Assembly (NCBI RefSeq): GCF_003477995.1
Contig: NZ_QUEM01000006.1
Coordinates: 1 to 64,000 of the forward strand
Direction: 5' to 3'
Source: Bacteroides sp. OF04-15BH
GTDB lineage: Bacteria > Bacteroidota > Bacteroidia > Bacteroidales > Bacteroidaceae
Length of the DNA stretch: 64,000 bases
Every line of letters starts with the position of its first letter. Within the stretch, counting starts at the first letter, position 1. The notes below the pieces were generated by a model. The model made no database searches. It was not told the DNA's origin and saw nothing but the letters and a program-made list of their open reading frames with translations. This document shows positions 53,939 through 63,611 of this stretch, one piece after another. The translations under genes and the position numbers were made by a program.

Positions 53939-54803
53939 GGCTCAATGTTTTGGCTATCTGAATCAGTTCGCGGGTACATTCATAATCCAGCGGATTGATT
54001 TCAACAATTTGTGTCTGCGTTTCGCGGGCAATGACTTCGGCATTGCGGCGGTCGAATTCCTTTTGCAGGAATACCGTATGGGCATTCTTTTCGCGACAGG
54101 TGCGGATCAGCTGTTGCAAATGAGCCGGAGAGGGGGATTTGCCGTCTTCTTCGATGACCAGCTGCTCCAGTCCGTATTCACGGGCAAAATAGCTCAGTGT
54201 GGGATGATAGATCAGGAAACTTCTCTTCTCCTTGCCGGAAAGCAATTGGCGGATTTCACGGTCTGTGGCATCCAGACTGTCTTCCAACGCTTTCAGATTC
54301 CTGGCAAACACTTCATGGTCTTCCGGATAAGTCTTGCTCAGTCCGGCTGCAATGTTGCGGGCCATGACTTTCAGGTTGGCCGGAGTGGTCCATACATGCG
54401 GGTCAACACCTTCGTGAGCATGGTCGCCATGCTGATGGGTGGAGGTGATGTATTTGATGCCCTCCGAAGCACATACGAATGAGGTTTGTGGCGCATTCTT
54501 TTCCATACGCTCAAGCCAGGTCTGCTCGAATCCGAGGTGCCCTACATAAAAATAGATCCTGCTGTTACTGAGGCGTACCAACTGCTGCGGGGCGGGTTCA
54601 TAAGTTTCCGGACTGCTGCCGTTGGGAACAAATGTTTCGATGCGGTAGTCGTCTCCGGCAATTTTTTCCGTAAGGAAGGCCAGAGGGGCAATGGTTACCG
54701 TAATGGTTTTGCTTTCGTCTTTAGCCTTCCGGGTGCACGACAGCAGAGTGCCGGCAAGCAGGCAGACAACGAGCGAAACAAACAAAAGATCGTGACGTTT
54801 CAT
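53916..54803 (-). CDS. znuA: zinc-binding lipoprotein of a metal ABC transporter
   Basis: A 295-residue cluster A-I/ZnuA family solute-binding lipoprotein. Signal peptide with lipobox LLSC (Cys23), metal-binding His in YVGHLGFEQTW, a short His-rich loop HQHGDHAH (123-130) before the DPHVWT motif, and IYHPTLSYFAREYGL and late Asp-containing segments. The His loop argues for zinc. Start taken at MKRHDLLF (54803); the frame extends to 54953 but that part overlaps the DedA gene and lacks a signal peptide. It overlaps znuC by 23 bases. Confidence 0.92.
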   Translation of the reverse strand: MKRHDLLFVSLVVCLLAGTLLSCTRKAKDESKTITVTIAPLAFLTEKIAGDDYRIETFVPNGSSPETYEPAPQQLVRLSNSRIYFYVGHLGFEQTWLERMEKNAPQTSFVCASEGIKYITSTHQHGDHAHEGVDPHVWTTPANLKVMARNIAAGLSKTYPEDHEVFARNLKALEDSLDATDREIRQLLSGKEKRSFLIYHPTLSYFAREYGLEQLVIEEDGKSPSPAHLQQLIRTCREKNAHTVFLQKEFDRRNAEVIARETQTQIVEINPLDYECTRELIQIAKTLSHETESNH

Positions 54804-54811
54804 TTTGAGAG

Positions 54812-55273
54812 TTATATTAGTGATACAAAATAAACCAGAATGGCATAGCGGACGGCCTTGCCGATCAGAATGGAGATAAAACTGATATATACGTTGGCGC
54901 GCATATAGCCCATGGTTACGGCGATGACACTGCCTAGAATCGGCAGAAAGCATAAAACGCCCATCCAGGCACCTTTCTGCTCCATAAACCGTTGGGTCTT
55001 CTCAACCTTTTCTTTTTTTACATGGAGGTATTTCTCAATCCATTCCATCTTTCCCAAACTGCCGATCCAGTAGTTGAACATGCTTCCGGCAACATTTCCC
55101 ACGGTTCCCCAAATAAACAGGGGCAGCGGTGCCAGTCCGGCCAGTTGCAGTCCGGCCATGACGGCCTCGGAACTGAAGGGAAAAACACTTCCGGCAATGA
55201 AGGCTGCGATGAACATGCCCCAGTAACCGTAATCAATCAGAAGATCTGTGATAGTGTTAAAGAACTGATCCAT
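54812..55273 (-). CDS. DedA/YqaA family inner-membrane protein
   Basis: A 153-residue polytopic protein of the VTT/DedA superfamily, YqaA subgroup: DLLIDYGYWGMFIAAFIAGSVFPFSSEAVM at the N-terminus with the conserved F-P-x-S/P-x-E region, then GNVAGSMFNYWIGSLGK and FLPILGSVIAVTMGYMR. Family members take part in polyprenyl-phosphate or lipid flipping. It overlaps the upstream membrane-protein gene by 37 bases and is 8 bases before znuA, within the purD operon. Confidence 0.9.
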   Translation of the reverse strand: MDQFFNTITDLLIDYGYWGMFIAAFIAGSVFPFSSEAVMAGLQLAGLAPLPLFIWGTVGNVAGSMFNYWIGSLGKMEWIEKYLHVKKEKVEKTQRFMEQKGAWMGVLCFLPILGSVIAVTMGYMRANVYISFISILIGKAVRYAILVYFVSLI

Positions 55274-56196
55274 AAACTAGAAAATGCAATGAATAGATAG
55301 ATAAATATCGAAAGAATAAACAGTAGATTGGTAATCCGATAGGAGGTCAGTGCAAAGAAATGGGCAATGACCGGAGCCGAAGTCAGGGTGAGCAGAGCCA
55401 TAAACAAGTCAAACTGTTTCGGTTGCACCAACAAAAACAGCAGGATGACCGCCTCAAACAAAATCAGGGTGTAGAACTGCATGCGGGTGCGTATCTTGTC
55501 GTTGTAGCTCGTTTTGAGAGCGTGTATGGTGCTGATCAGTCCTATGATCAGGATGAAAAGAAGTGCCGACAAGCGGGTGATGTCAAGCGACAGGTAATCT
55601 GTCAGAGCAGGATGGGCAAAGTCTATGAATTTCTGGGCGTACATTCTGAGCGGAGCATAGTCCTGTGTATAAATAAGGTATGCACCATAGAACCAGAATG
55701 GGGTGAAGAGTCCCAGCAGACTGGCACAAAAACTTTTGAATGACAGGGAGCGCAGGTAAACGGCCATGCTCCAATAAACAAAAGGTACAAGTCCTAAAAG
55801 GATGGGGTGAATCAGGCTGGCTATTCCTAACGAGACAAAGGCATGGTAAATATTTGAGGAACTGTTGCTCTCCTGATAGGAGCGGAACAGAAAGAAATAG
55901 CATCCCAATACAAAGAAGGTCACAGCCATCGGGGCTATGGAATCGTGTAAAAAGGTGAAGCAACCCACACCAAACAAAAACGTGGAAGTGGTAAGACGGC
56001 TCCGGATACGAAGCAGAGCGTTGGAGTTGTTGAATTCCACCAGAAGATAAGAACAGACGGCGCAACAAAGCCAGCACAGGGCCTTGCTTTGAGACATGGG
56101 GCCGACAGCTGCCCAAAGTAGGGTAGCAACAAGAGCGGCGACAGGCAGTGTAAAACTGCTTGTCGCCACTTTATTTTGAAACCTGTTATTTCTCAT
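55237..56196 (-). CDS. polytopic membrane protein of unknown function
   Basis: A 319-residue protein with about ten transmembrane helices and few polar loops. It resembles the DUF6427-like group of Bacteroidetes membrane proteins; I cannot assign it confidently. Notable segments are FLFGVGCFTFLHDSIAP and LIHPILLGLVPFVYWSMAVYLRSLS. Its start overlaps the purD stop by one base (TAATG) and its end overlaps the DedA gene by 37, so it is co-translated with both. A role in envelope assembly is only a guess from the neighbours. Confidence 0.8.
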   Translation of the reverse strand: MRNNRFQNKVATSSFTLPVAALVATLLWAAVGPMSQSKALCWLCCAVCSYLLVEFNNSNALLRIRSRLTTSTFLFGVGCFTFLHDSIAPMAVTFFVLGCYFFLFRSYQESNSSSNIYHAFVSLGIASLIHPILLGLVPFVYWSMAVYLRSLSFKSFCASLLGLFTPFWFYGAYLIYTQDYAPLRMYAQKFIDFAHPALTDYLSLDITRLSALLFILIIGLISTIHALKTSYNDKIRTRMQFYTLILFEAVILLFLLVQPKQFDLFMALLTLTSAPVIAHFFALTSYRITNLLFILSIFIYLFIAFSSLWISSLTLSQIF

Positions 56197-57464
56197 TATA
56201 GGTCTTTTCCAATATCAGAACGGAAGTATTTCTTGTTAAACTGGATTTTCTGAGCCTGAGAGAAGGACTGCTGCAGGGCTTCTTCCTTATTGCTTCCGTA
56301 AGAACTTACGGCAATAACGCGTCCGCCGCTGGTTACAATCTGACCGTCTTTAACGGCTGTTCCGGCATGGAACACGATGCTGTTCTCCACCTCGTCGATA
56401 CCGGTAATCGGGAATCCTTTTTCGTAAGCCTCTGGATAACCGCCGGATACCAGCATCACACACACTGCGCTGCGCTCGTCAAATTCCAGAGTCTTTTCGT
56501 CCAGATTGCCTGCTGCTACGCCTTCGAACAGCTCGACAAGGTCGCTCTTGATACGAAGCATCACAGATTCGGTTTCCGGATCTCCCATACGTACATTGTA
56601 TTCAATAATCATCGGCTCACCGGCTACGTTGATCAAACCGAAGAAGATAAAGCCTTTGTAGTCGATGTTCTCGGCACGGAGTCCCTCAACCGTTGGACGG
56701 ATGATGCGGTCTTCCACCTTCTTCATCCATTCCGGAGTGGCAAAAGGAACCGGAGAAACACTACCCATACCGCCGGTATTCAGACCGGTGTCGTGCTCGC
56801 CAATGCGCTTGTAGTCTTTTGCTTCAGGCAGAATCTTGTAGTTCTTTCCGTCGGTCAGTACGAATACAGAGCATTCAATACCGCTCAGGAACTCTTCGAT
56901 AACGACAGAAGAAGAAGCGTCGCCGAACATACCGCCCAGCATCTCCTTCAGTTCTTTCTTGGCTTCGTCCAAAGTGTCCAGAATCAGAACACCTTTTCCG
57001 GCACACAGACCGTCGGCCTTCAGTACATAAGGGGCCTTCAGTGTTTCGAGGAACTTCAGACCTTCTTCCAACTGATCCGCGCGGAAAGTCTGATAAGCAG
57101 CTGTCGGGATGTTGTGGCGCTGCATGAATCCCTTGGCAAAATCCTTGCTGCCTTCCAGTACGGCACCCTGCTTTGACGGACCGATAACCGGAATGTTCTT
57201 CAGAGCTTCATCGTTTTTGAAGAAGTCATAAACTCCCTTTACCAGCGGATCTTCCGGACCTACAACCACCATATTGATCTGATTGTCCAGAACAAACTGA
57301 CGGATACCGGCAAAATCATCGGCTTTGATGTTTACGTTTTCTCCTACTGACGCTGTACCGGCATTTCCCGGAGCGATATATAATTTCTCAATTTTGGGGC
57401 TCTGGGCGATTTTCCATGCCAAGGCATGCTCGCGTCCGCCGCTTCCTAACAATAAAAGTTTCAT
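56196..57464 (-). CDS. purD: phosphoribosylamine-glycine ligase
   Basis: A 422-residue GARS enzyme of purine synthesis. It begins [17 protein letters not shown], has an ATP-grasp domain ([29 protein letters not shown]) and the signature [18 protein letters not shown] that binds metal. It is embedded in an operon of unrelated functions: dipeptidyl peptidase IV 19 bases upstream and a membrane protein overlapping its stop downstream. No other pur genes are in this window. Confidence 0.97.
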   Translation of the reverse strand: MKLLLLGSGGREHALAWKIAQSPKIEKLYIAPGNAGTASVGENVNIKADDFAGIRQFVLDNQINMVVVGPEDPLVKGVYDFFKNDEALKNIPVIGPSKQGAVLEGSKDFAKGFMQRHNIPTAAYQTFRADQLEEGLKFLETLKAPYVLKADGLCAGKGVLILDTLDEAKKELKEMLGGMFGDASSSVVIEEFLSGIECSVFVLTDGKNYKILPEAKDYKRIGEHDTGLNTGGMGSVSPVPFATPEWMKKVEDRIIRPTVEGLRAENIDYKGFIFFGLINVAGEPMIIEYNVRMGDPETESVMLRIKSDLVELFEGVAAGNLDEKTLEFDERSAVCVMLVSGGYPEAYEKGFPITGIDEVENSIVFHAGTAVKDGQIVTSGGRVIAVSSYGSNKEEALQQSFSQAQKIQFNKKYFRSDIGKDL

Positions 57465-57483
57465 ATCGTATGCTGCTTTATGT

Positions 57484-59682
57484 TTATTTTAAGAAATCAT
57501 CAAAATACTGGCTGATCCGCTCGTGCAGATGAATCTGGTCACGTCCGAACATGTTGTGCTCGCCGCCCGGATATACAAAGTAATCTACCTGTTTGCCGGC
57601 ATCAATGCAGGCACGCAGGAAAGACAGACTGTGCTGTGGAACACAAACCGGGTCGTTGTAACCGATGATAATCTGCAATTTACCCTGAAGATTAGGGGCT
57701 TTCAGGCGCAGGTTGCTGCCTTTATAGCCTTCCGGATTGGCTTGCGGAGTGTCCATATAACGCTCTCCGTACATCACTTCATAATAGTTCCAGTCGATAA
57801 CCGGTCCACCGGCTACACCCACCTTGAAGGTTTCCGGATAAGAAAGCATCAGGTTGGTAGTCATGAAACCACCGAACGACCATCCGTGCACACCGATGCG
57901 GTTCTGGTCTACGTAAGGCAATGACTTCAGGTAAGCTACACCGCACATCTGGTCTTTCATTTCCTCATCACCGAGATGTCTGAAAGTGACGTTCTCAAAC
58001 TGGCGTCCGCGATTCTCTGAACCTCTGCTGTCGAGCACAAAGATCAGGTAACCCTTCTGAGCCATGTAAATCTCCCATCCGCGGGCCATGTAGTTACGGC
58101 TGGCATCCACCAGATGAGCGTGCGGACCGCCGTAGACATAAACAATGGTCGGGTATTTCTTATTCGGGTCAAAGTTTACCGGTTTTACCATGCGGTAGTA
58201 CAGATCGGTGCTGTCGTCAGATGCCTTGATATGGCCACCCACGATTTCAGGCTTGTTGAACTCTTTCCAAGGATCTTCTGCCGTGAGCAGGTTGATACCC
58301 TTGCCATTCTTGGTGGCATACAGATTGATGCTGCGGGCAACTTTCGGAGAACTGTAAGTATCAATGATATACTGTCCGTCGGCAGACAGATTACCCTGAT
58401 GCACTCCCTCTGATGTTCCGATTAATGTGCGCTTTTTGTTGGAAACATTGACCGAATTCAAAGTATATTGAATCGGGTTCTGTTCGTTGCTGCGAATCAG
58501 AATGCTTTTCTCTTTCTCATTGAATCCCAGCATGTCCAATACCACCCAAGGACCGGATGTCAGCTGTTCTACCTTGACATATTCCTTATAAGTTGCTCCA
58601 TCGGCCGCATTTTTGAAATTATCGTAAAGCGGTGATTTCAAATCAAACAGGTACAGATGGTTATATCCGTCGCGCTGGCTCTGATAAATGAACTTGTTGC
58701 TGTCCCAAGGAAGGAAGACAATCGGATGCTGTGGTTCTACGAATTTAGGATGTTTTTCTTCATAGAGCACTTCTTCCTTTTTACCGTTGGCCGCGTTATA
58801 ACAAACCAACTGGGCGTGGTTCTGGTCGCGGTTCAATTCGATGACATAAATCTTCTTGTTATCCGGTGACCAGGCGATATTGGTGAAATACCGGTCTGTG
58901 GCATCGCCGGTCTGCAACCATACGGTCTGTTCGTTTGCCGGATTGAAGACTCCGATGCTTACTTTGTGGCTCTTTTCGCCGGCCATCGGATATTTGCAAG
59001 GGAATGTTGTGGCAATTCGGGTATTAATATCTACCTGAGGATAGTCGGGCACCATGCTCTGGTCCATACGGTAGAATGCCAGCAACTTTCCGTCCGGACT
59101 CCAGTAGGTACCCTTGCTGATGCCGAATTCGTCACGGTGCACGCTCTTACCATACACCAGATCGTTGCTGCCGTCTTTGGAAACAGCGATTTCCTTACCC
59201 TCGGCAGTGGTTACATACAAGTTGTCGCCAATAGTGAAGGCTTTGTTTTTTGAGACTGGGTTCCAGTCTGTATTCTGGGCCTGGGCATTGTTTTTCTGGC
59301 TCCAGATCACTTTCTTTTCCTTGAAATCTACGATGAAATCCTTCTGTGCTGTGCGCAATACAAACTGTTCCTTTTCTGCATATGGGAACGAGATTGCAGT
59401 GCATGCGGTAGCCAGTTCCTGATCCTCACCCAGCCACTGCTTTACTTCTTCCAAAGTAAACAGGACAGATTTCTTTCCATCTTTCTTATTAATGACAGAG
59501 CATTGCTCTTTAGTTCGTTCGATGCAGTTGTCGCCCCACCACGTCAGATTCATGGATTTGGGTTGCAAATTCCAGAAGTTATTTCCACCCGGAAGCAAGT
59601 CTTCTAGGGTGAAACTCTTGTTTTGTCCCATCATGACAGATACTAAAAAGCTCAGAATCAGAAAGAGATTAATCTTCTTCAT
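57484..59682 (-). CDS. dipeptidyl peptidase IV (S9B)
   Basis: A 732-residue exported serine peptidase. Signal peptide 1-19 (ending VMMGQ), an eight-bladed beta-propeller domain (about 50-490) and an alpha/beta hydrolase domain. Catalytic Ser602 is in GWSFGGF, with an Asp in [11 protein letters not shown] and His in [10 protein letters not shown]. It should remove Xaa-Pro dipeptides from peptide N-termini in the periplasm. Start set at [13 protein letters not shown]; an N-terminal extension to 59961 is the antisense-like low-complexity tail of the upstream gene and is rejected. It overlaps the methyltransferase gene by 14 bases. Confidence 0.95.
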   Translation of the reverse strand: MKKINLFLILSFLVSVMMGQNKSFTLEDLLPGGNNFWNLQPKSMNLTWWGDNCIERTKEQCSVINKKDGKKSVLFTLEEVKQWLGEDQELATACTAISFPYAEKEQFVLRTAQKDFIVDFKEKKVIWSQKNNAQAQNTDWNPVSKNKAFTIGDNLYVTTAEGKEIAVSKDGSNDLVYGKSVHRDEFGISKGTYWSPDGKLLAFYRMDQSMVPDYPQVDINTRIATTFPCKYPMAGEKSHKVSIGVFNPANEQTVWLQTGDATDRYFTNIAWSPDNKKIYVIELNRDQNHAQLVCYNAANGKKEEVLYEEKHPKFVEPQHPIVFLPWDSNKFIYQSQRDGYNHLYLFDLKSPLYDNFKNAADGATYKEYVKVEQLTSGPWVVLDMLGFNEKEKSILIRSNEQNPIQYTLNSVNVSNKKRTLIGTSEGVHQGNLSADGQYIIDTYSSPKVARSINLYATKNGKGINLLTAEDPWKEFNKPEIVGGHIKASDDSTDLYYRMVKPVNFDPNKKYPTIVYVYGGPHAHLVDASRNYMARGWEIYMAQKGYLIFVLDSRGSENRGRQFENVTFRHLGDEEMKDQMCGVAYLKSLPYVDQNRIGVHGWSFGGFMTTNLMLSYPETFKVGVAGGPVIDWNYYEVMYGERYMDTPQANPEGYKGSNLRLKAPNLQGKLQIIIGYNDPVCVPQHSLSFLRACIDAGKQVDYFVYPGGEHNMFGRDQIHLHERISQYFDDFLK

Positions 59683-61105
59683 AACGGTTATACTTGCGGT
59701 TCTTATTAAACGATTTGTTTCCTTTATCGAAAGACTTTCCACCGCCACGGTAGCTCTTTTTGCTGCTGCCCCGGTCGAAGCCACGTTCTTCGCTTCTGAA
59801 TCTGCCGCCCTTTCCGCTCTGACTGTCTCTTTTAAAGCGGAATCCGCTCTGATCATCGTCTTCGTCGATGGCTTTCTTGAACTCGCGGTTAGCCTTGAAA
59901 CGCTTCTTCTGAGCCATCTGTCGGCGTTCCTCGTCTGTTTTGATCTGTCCGCCGTCGGCACGCATATCCTTATATTTTCCGCTAAAGATCTGATATTTGC
60001 GGAACTCGCACTCCAGAGAACCGTTGTAGAGTGGTATCTTGATAGATGGTTTCAGGCCAATCTGTTCGAAACACTCTTCGCGGTAGCTCAGAATCCATGC
60101 GTCATAATCCTGGAACTGGTGCTTCAGACGCTCACCGATTGTGCGGTACAGGCCCAATAAGTCAGGAGTAGAGATGCGCTCTCCATAAGGAGGGTTGGTA
60201 ACCATGATGCATTTCTCCTGTGGGCGGGTAAACTGATGGAAATCCTTCTGGTTGATTTCGATTTCCTTGCTCAATCCGGCAGCCTTGACATTCTTCAACG
60301 CAATTTCTACGGCATTGCGGTTGATGTCATATCCATAGATCTTGTGTGTAAACTCTCTTTCTTTGGAGTCATCGTTGTAGATGGCGTCGAAGAGTTCCTG
60401 ATCAAAGTCGTTCCACTTTTCAAAAGCATACTCTTTGCGGAATACACCCGGAGCAATGTTGCGGGCAATTAGGGCTGCCTCAATGGCAATAGTACCCGAT
60501 CCGCACATCGGATCAATCAAATCACACCCACCATCCCAGCCGGTCATCATAATCATGGCTGCGGCCAATACCTCGTTCAATGGAGCTTCAACAGACTCCT
60601 GGCGGTAACCGCGACGGTGCAAAGACTCGCCGGAGCTGTCCAAAGACAAAGTGCAGTCATCTTCTGCAATATGGATGTGCAACTGCAAATCCGGGTTAGT
60701 GATGCTGATGTTCGGACGGCTTCCGGTTTTCTCTCTGAAGTAGTCAACGATAGCGTCCTTTACCTTGTAGGCCACAAATTTGCTATGACGGAATTCTTTA
60801 GAGAACACTACGGAATCCACTGCAAAGCTGGTTTCGTTGGTCAGGTACTGACTCCAGTCAATCTTTTTGATGGCATCGTACACCTGATCGGCGGTCTGTG
60901 CCTTGAAGTGCTTGATCGGTTTTAAGATTCTGATTGCGGTGCGGAGGGCGAAGTTTGCCTTATACATCAAGGCTTTGTCTCCGGTAAATGACACCATTCT
61001 TCTGCCGATCTGGATATTGTTTGCTCCTAAATCGGTAAGTTCTTTTGCCAGAATATTTTCTAACCCCTGAAAGGTTTTCGCAATAAGTTCGAATTCTGCT
61101 TCCAT
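59669..61105 (-). CDS. rlmL: THUMP domain class I rRNA/tRNA methyltransferase with basic tail
   Basis: A 478-residue SAM-dependent RNA methyltransferase. N-terminal THUMP domain (about 5-160), then a Rossmann-fold domain with DPMCGSGTIAIEAALIARN and the catalytic NPPYGER (residues 304-310), as in the RlmL N-terminal half that methylates G2445 of 23S rRNA. Residues about 390-478 are a highly charged tail rich in Arg, Lys, Gly and Ser with FDRGSS, SYRGGGKSF and NKSFNKN repeats, probably an unstructured RNA-binding extension. It starts the long operon that includes purD and znuC. Exact target RNA is inferred. Confidence 0.88.
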   Translation of the reverse strand: MEAEFELIAKTFQGLENILAKELTDLGANNIQIGRRMVSFTGDKALMYKANFALRTAIRILKPIKHFKAQTADQVYDAIKKIDWSQYLTNETSFAVDSVVFSKEFRHSKFVAYKVKDAIVDYFREKTGSRPNISITNPDLQLHIHIAEDDCTLSLDSSGESLHRRGYRQESVEAPLNEVLAAAMIMMTGWDGGCDLIDPMCGSGTIAIEAALIARNIAPGVFRKEYAFEKWNDFDQELFDAIYNDDSKEREFTHKIYGYDINRNAVEIALKNVKAAGLSKEIEINQKDFHQFTRPQEKCIMVTNPPYGERISTPDLLGLYRTIGERLKHQFQDYDAWILSYREECFEQIGLKPSIKIPLYNGSLECEFRKYQIFSGKYKDMRADGGQIKTDEERRQMAQKKRFKANREFKKAIDEDDDQSGFRFKRDSQSGKGGRFRSEERGFDRGSSKKSYRGGGKSFDKGNKSFNKNRKYNRYEED

Positions 61106-61157
61106 TATTTTTTATTCTTCTATGGATGTAGTGAGTGATATGTTTTTTTGATAATAA

Positions 61158-62069
61158 TTACTTTTTCTGTACGAGTCGTGCTCCTTCGGGAACATCTTCG
61201 GTAACCCAGATATTTCCGCCTATGGTAGATCCTTTTCCGATGCGTATGCGTCCCAGAATGGTGGCATTGGCATATACCACTACGTCGTCTTCAAGAATCG
61301 GATGACGTGGGATACCTTTTATGGGATTACCGTTTTCGTCCAAGGGAAAGCTTTTTGCTCCCAAGGTTACTCCCTGGTAGAGTTTCACATGATTTCCTAT
61401 GACGCAGGTTGAGCCAATTACGACACCGGTTCCGTGGTCGATGGTAAAGTGGTGACCGATCTGCGCGCCCGGATGAATGTCAATACCTGTTTCGGAATGA
61501 GCCATTTCAGAAATGATTCTCGGAATGAGCGGCACTCCCAGAACCAGAAGTTCATGAGCGATACGATAGCTGCTCAGGGCCTTGATGATGGGGTAACAAC
61601 TGATAATTTCACCATAACTCTCAGCGGCAGGATCGCCGTTATAGGCTGCTTCCACGTCAGTGGCAAGCACACTTCTCAGTTCCGGCATCTTTGCGATAAA
61701 AGCGGCAGCTAGTTCGGCTGCTTTTTCCTTACAATGTTTGTTGCAACCGGATTCGTTCTCCTTATTTTGTGCACAACCTTCTTCCGAAGCAAAACAGAGG
61801 CCGGCCAGAATCTGATCGGTGAGCAATCCGTAAAGACGTTCCAGATTGACTCCTATGTGATAGGTTATGGTATGGCTGTTTACTGTGGATTTCCCGTAGA
61901 AACCGGGAAAGAGAATAGAACGGCACAGCTCGATAATTTCCTTAAGAACCTTTCCAGAGGGTAAAGGGCCGCCGTCTCTATGTTCGTGAAAGACACCCTT
62001 TAAAGAACTATAAGTGGACAGTTCTTCTACGGTCTGTGCCAGCAGATGAGTAAATTTGTGCAGACTCAT
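61158..62069 (-). CDS. cysE: serine O-acetyltransferase
   Basis: A 303-residue SATase: helical N-terminal domain (about 1-150), then left-handed beta-helix hexapeptide repeats with the active-site segment IDHGTGVVIGSTCVIGNHVKLYQGVTLGAKSF. The catalytic His is in FTIDHGTG. It makes O-acetylserine for cysteine synthesis. A CNKHCKE-type Cys/His segment near residue 105-112 is an unusual insertion. It has its own promoter and lies 52 bases before the methyltransferase operon. Confidence 0.94.
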   Translation of the reverse strand: MSLHKFTHLLAQTVEELSTYSSLKGVFHEHRDGGPLPSGKVLKEIIELCRSILFPGFYGKSTVNSHTITYHIGVNLERLYGLLTDQILAGLCFASEEGCAQNKENESGCNKHCKEKAAELAAAFIAKMPELRSVLATDVEAAYNGDPAAESYGEIISCYPIIKALSSYRIAHELLVLGVPLIPRIISEMAHSETGIDIHPGAQIGHHFTIDHGTGVVIGSTCVIGNHVKLYQGVTLGAKSFPLDENGNPIKGIPRHPILEDDVVVYANATILGRIRIGKGSTIGGNIWVTEDVPEGARLVQKK

Positions 62070-62105
62070 TAAAACTTGTTATGATGTGGTATATTAGTTT
62101 AGTTG

Positions 62106-62113
62106 CAAAGATA
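62106..62113 (-). promoter_or_regulatory. -7 element of cysE
   Basis: On the - strand TATCTTTG, an exact TAnnTTTG, 36 bases before the ATG. Confidence 0.62.
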
Positions 62114-62160
62114 GGTAAAGAAAATAAAATATAAAAATATTTTCTCATCTTAAAAGGAAG

Positions 62161-62188
62161 AAGCCTGTATGTGATGAAATACAGGCTT
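62161..62188 (-). terminator. hairpin after the U32 peptidase gene
   Basis: A 10-bp perfect stem (aagcctgtat at 62161-62170, atacaggctt at 62179-62188) directly downstream of the stop on the - strand; the T tract there is weak (cttccttttaag). Confidence 0.7.
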
Positions 62189-62195
62189 TCCTTGT

Positions 62196-63446
62196 TTATT
62201 GTTTCGGTGCGGAACTGACCATTTTATAGAGTTTGTCGCTCGGACGAATCTTTCCGGGCACTTTAAAGGATACGCGCATGCCTTTCTTTACCGTGTCTAC
62301 CGGCTTCAGGTCATAGCGTACTTCCTCCAGAGTGAGGAACATGGCTCCGGTGGTCGGACCGGTGATCAGGAGTTTGTCTCCCACACTCATCTCGGCCGCT
62401 TCGATCTGGAACTCGCCTACCTCGATATTTGAGAAGTATTTGATGGCCTTACCTACATATACTTTCTTTTCAGTGGCATCGGAACCGTATGACTTGGTCC
62501 ATTCTCCCAGGAACTGTCCCTGATAATATCCGTCCCAGAATCCGCGGTTGAACACGCGTTTCAAACGCTCATCCCAGGCATCTTTCTTCTCTTCTGTAAA
62601 ATTGTTGTCGAGCACACTCTGGATCGCTTCCTGATAACAGCGCACTACGGTGTCTACATACTCTGGTCCGCGGGCGCGGCCTTCGATCTTGAATACCCGT
62701 ACTCCCGCATTCATCATACGGTCGATGAAACGCACTGTCTTCAAGTCCTTCGGACTCATAATATACTGGTTGTCGATTTCCAGTTCCACATCGCTTTCTT
62801 TATCCTTAACGATGTATTGGCGGCGGCAAAGCTGCATGCAGGCACCACGGTTGGCCGAGCGTCCAGTGTTGTTCAGGCTCAGATAGCATTTTCCGCTTAC
62901 GGCCATGCACAGGGCACCGTGGCAGAACATTTCGATGCGTACCAGTTCTCCGCTCGGGCCGCAGATTTTCTGTTCCTGAATCTGCTGATAGATATAGGAA
63001 ACCTGGTCCATGTTCAGTTCGCGGGCCAGTACGACCACATCGGCAAACTGTGCATAGAATTTCAGGGCTTCAATATTCGTGATATTCAGCTGAGTAGACA
63101 AATGTACTTCCTGACCGACGCTTTGGCAATAAGTCATTACGGCCACATCCGATGCGATTACCGCCGAGATATTGGCTTCTTTGGCGGCATCGATAATCTG
63201 ATGCATCAGAGGAATGTCTTCGTCGTAGATGATTGTGTTTACTGTCAGATAACTTTTTACTCCGCGCTCGGCACACTCCTGGGCAATTCTTTTCAGGTCG
63301 TTTATGGTAAATGTGCTTGCCGAGTGAGCACGCATGTTCAGATTTTCTATTCCAAAATAGATGGAATCGGCACCCGCATTCAAGGCTGCGGCAAAAGATT
63401 CAGGCGAACCTACCGGTGCCATTATCTCGAAATCACTTCTTGTCAT
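62196..63446 (-). CDS. peptidase U32 family protein
   Basis: A 416-residue U32/collagenase-like protein. It starts MTRSDFEIMAPVGSPESF and carries the family signature EMFCHGALCMAVSGKCYLS, followed by NRGACMQLCRRQY; the cysteines probably bind a 4Fe-4S cluster. Recent work links relatives (RlhA, TrhP) to RNA hydroxylation rather than proteolysis, so that role is also possible. The start is the ATG at 63446; a TTG at 63458 would extend it by four residues. A -7 element lies 22 bases upstream. Confidence 0.92.
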   Translation of the reverse strand: MTRSDFEIMAPVGSPESFAAALNAGADSIYFGIENLNMRAHSASTFTINDLKRIAQECAERGVKSYLTVNTIIYDEDIPLMHQIIDAAKEANISAVIASDVAVMTYCQSVGQEVHLSTQLNITNIEALKFYAQFADVVVLARELNMDQVSYIYQQIQEQKICGPSGELVRIEMFCHGALCMAVSGKCYLSLNNTGRSANRGACMQLCRRQYIVKDKESDVELEIDNQYIMSPKDLKTVRFIDRMMNAGVRVFKIEGRARGPEYVDTVVRCYQEAIQSVLDNNFTEEKKDAWDERLKRVFNRGFWDGYYQGQFLGEWTKSYGSDATEKKVYVGKAIKYFSNIEVGEFQIEAAEMSVGDKLLITGPTTGAMFLTLEEVRYDLKPVDTVKKGMRVSFKVPGKIRPSDKLYKMVSSAPKQ

Positions 63447-63468
63447 GTTATGAATCAATTTATTGCTG

Positions 63469-63476
63469 CAAAGATA
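63469..63476 (-). promoter_or_regulatory. -7 element of the U32 peptidase gene
   Basis: On the - strand TATCTTTG, an exact TAnnTTTG. It favours the ATG at 63446 over the weak TTG at 63458. Confidence 0.62.
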
Positions 63477-63595
63477 CTGCCTTTTCTTGATAACTAAGGG
63501 ATATGTTGCAGAAGTTCTGATAAATATATGTTTTTTTTATGATTCTCGAGTTTACTTTTTCACTCCTTATCCTTAATCCGCTCCTTGTTTTTTCG

Positions 63596-63603
63596 TATTT
63601 TTG
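63596..63603 (+). promoter_or_regulatory. candidate -7 element of dusB
   Basis: TATTTTTG, an exact TAnnTTTG, only 8 bases before the dusB ATG. If real, the mRNA would be almost leaderless. No -33 partner at normal spacing. Confidence 0.4.
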
Positions 63604-63611
63604 CGCTCATT

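Noticed and set aside
54804..54953. 50-residue extension of ZnuA
   Set aside because: It overlaps the DedA gene and places the lipobox internally.
59683..59961. N-terminal extension of dipeptidyl peptidase IV
   Set aside because: It would hide the signal peptide and translate the methyltransferase tail region in another frame. MKKINLFL at 59682 is a proper secretory start.
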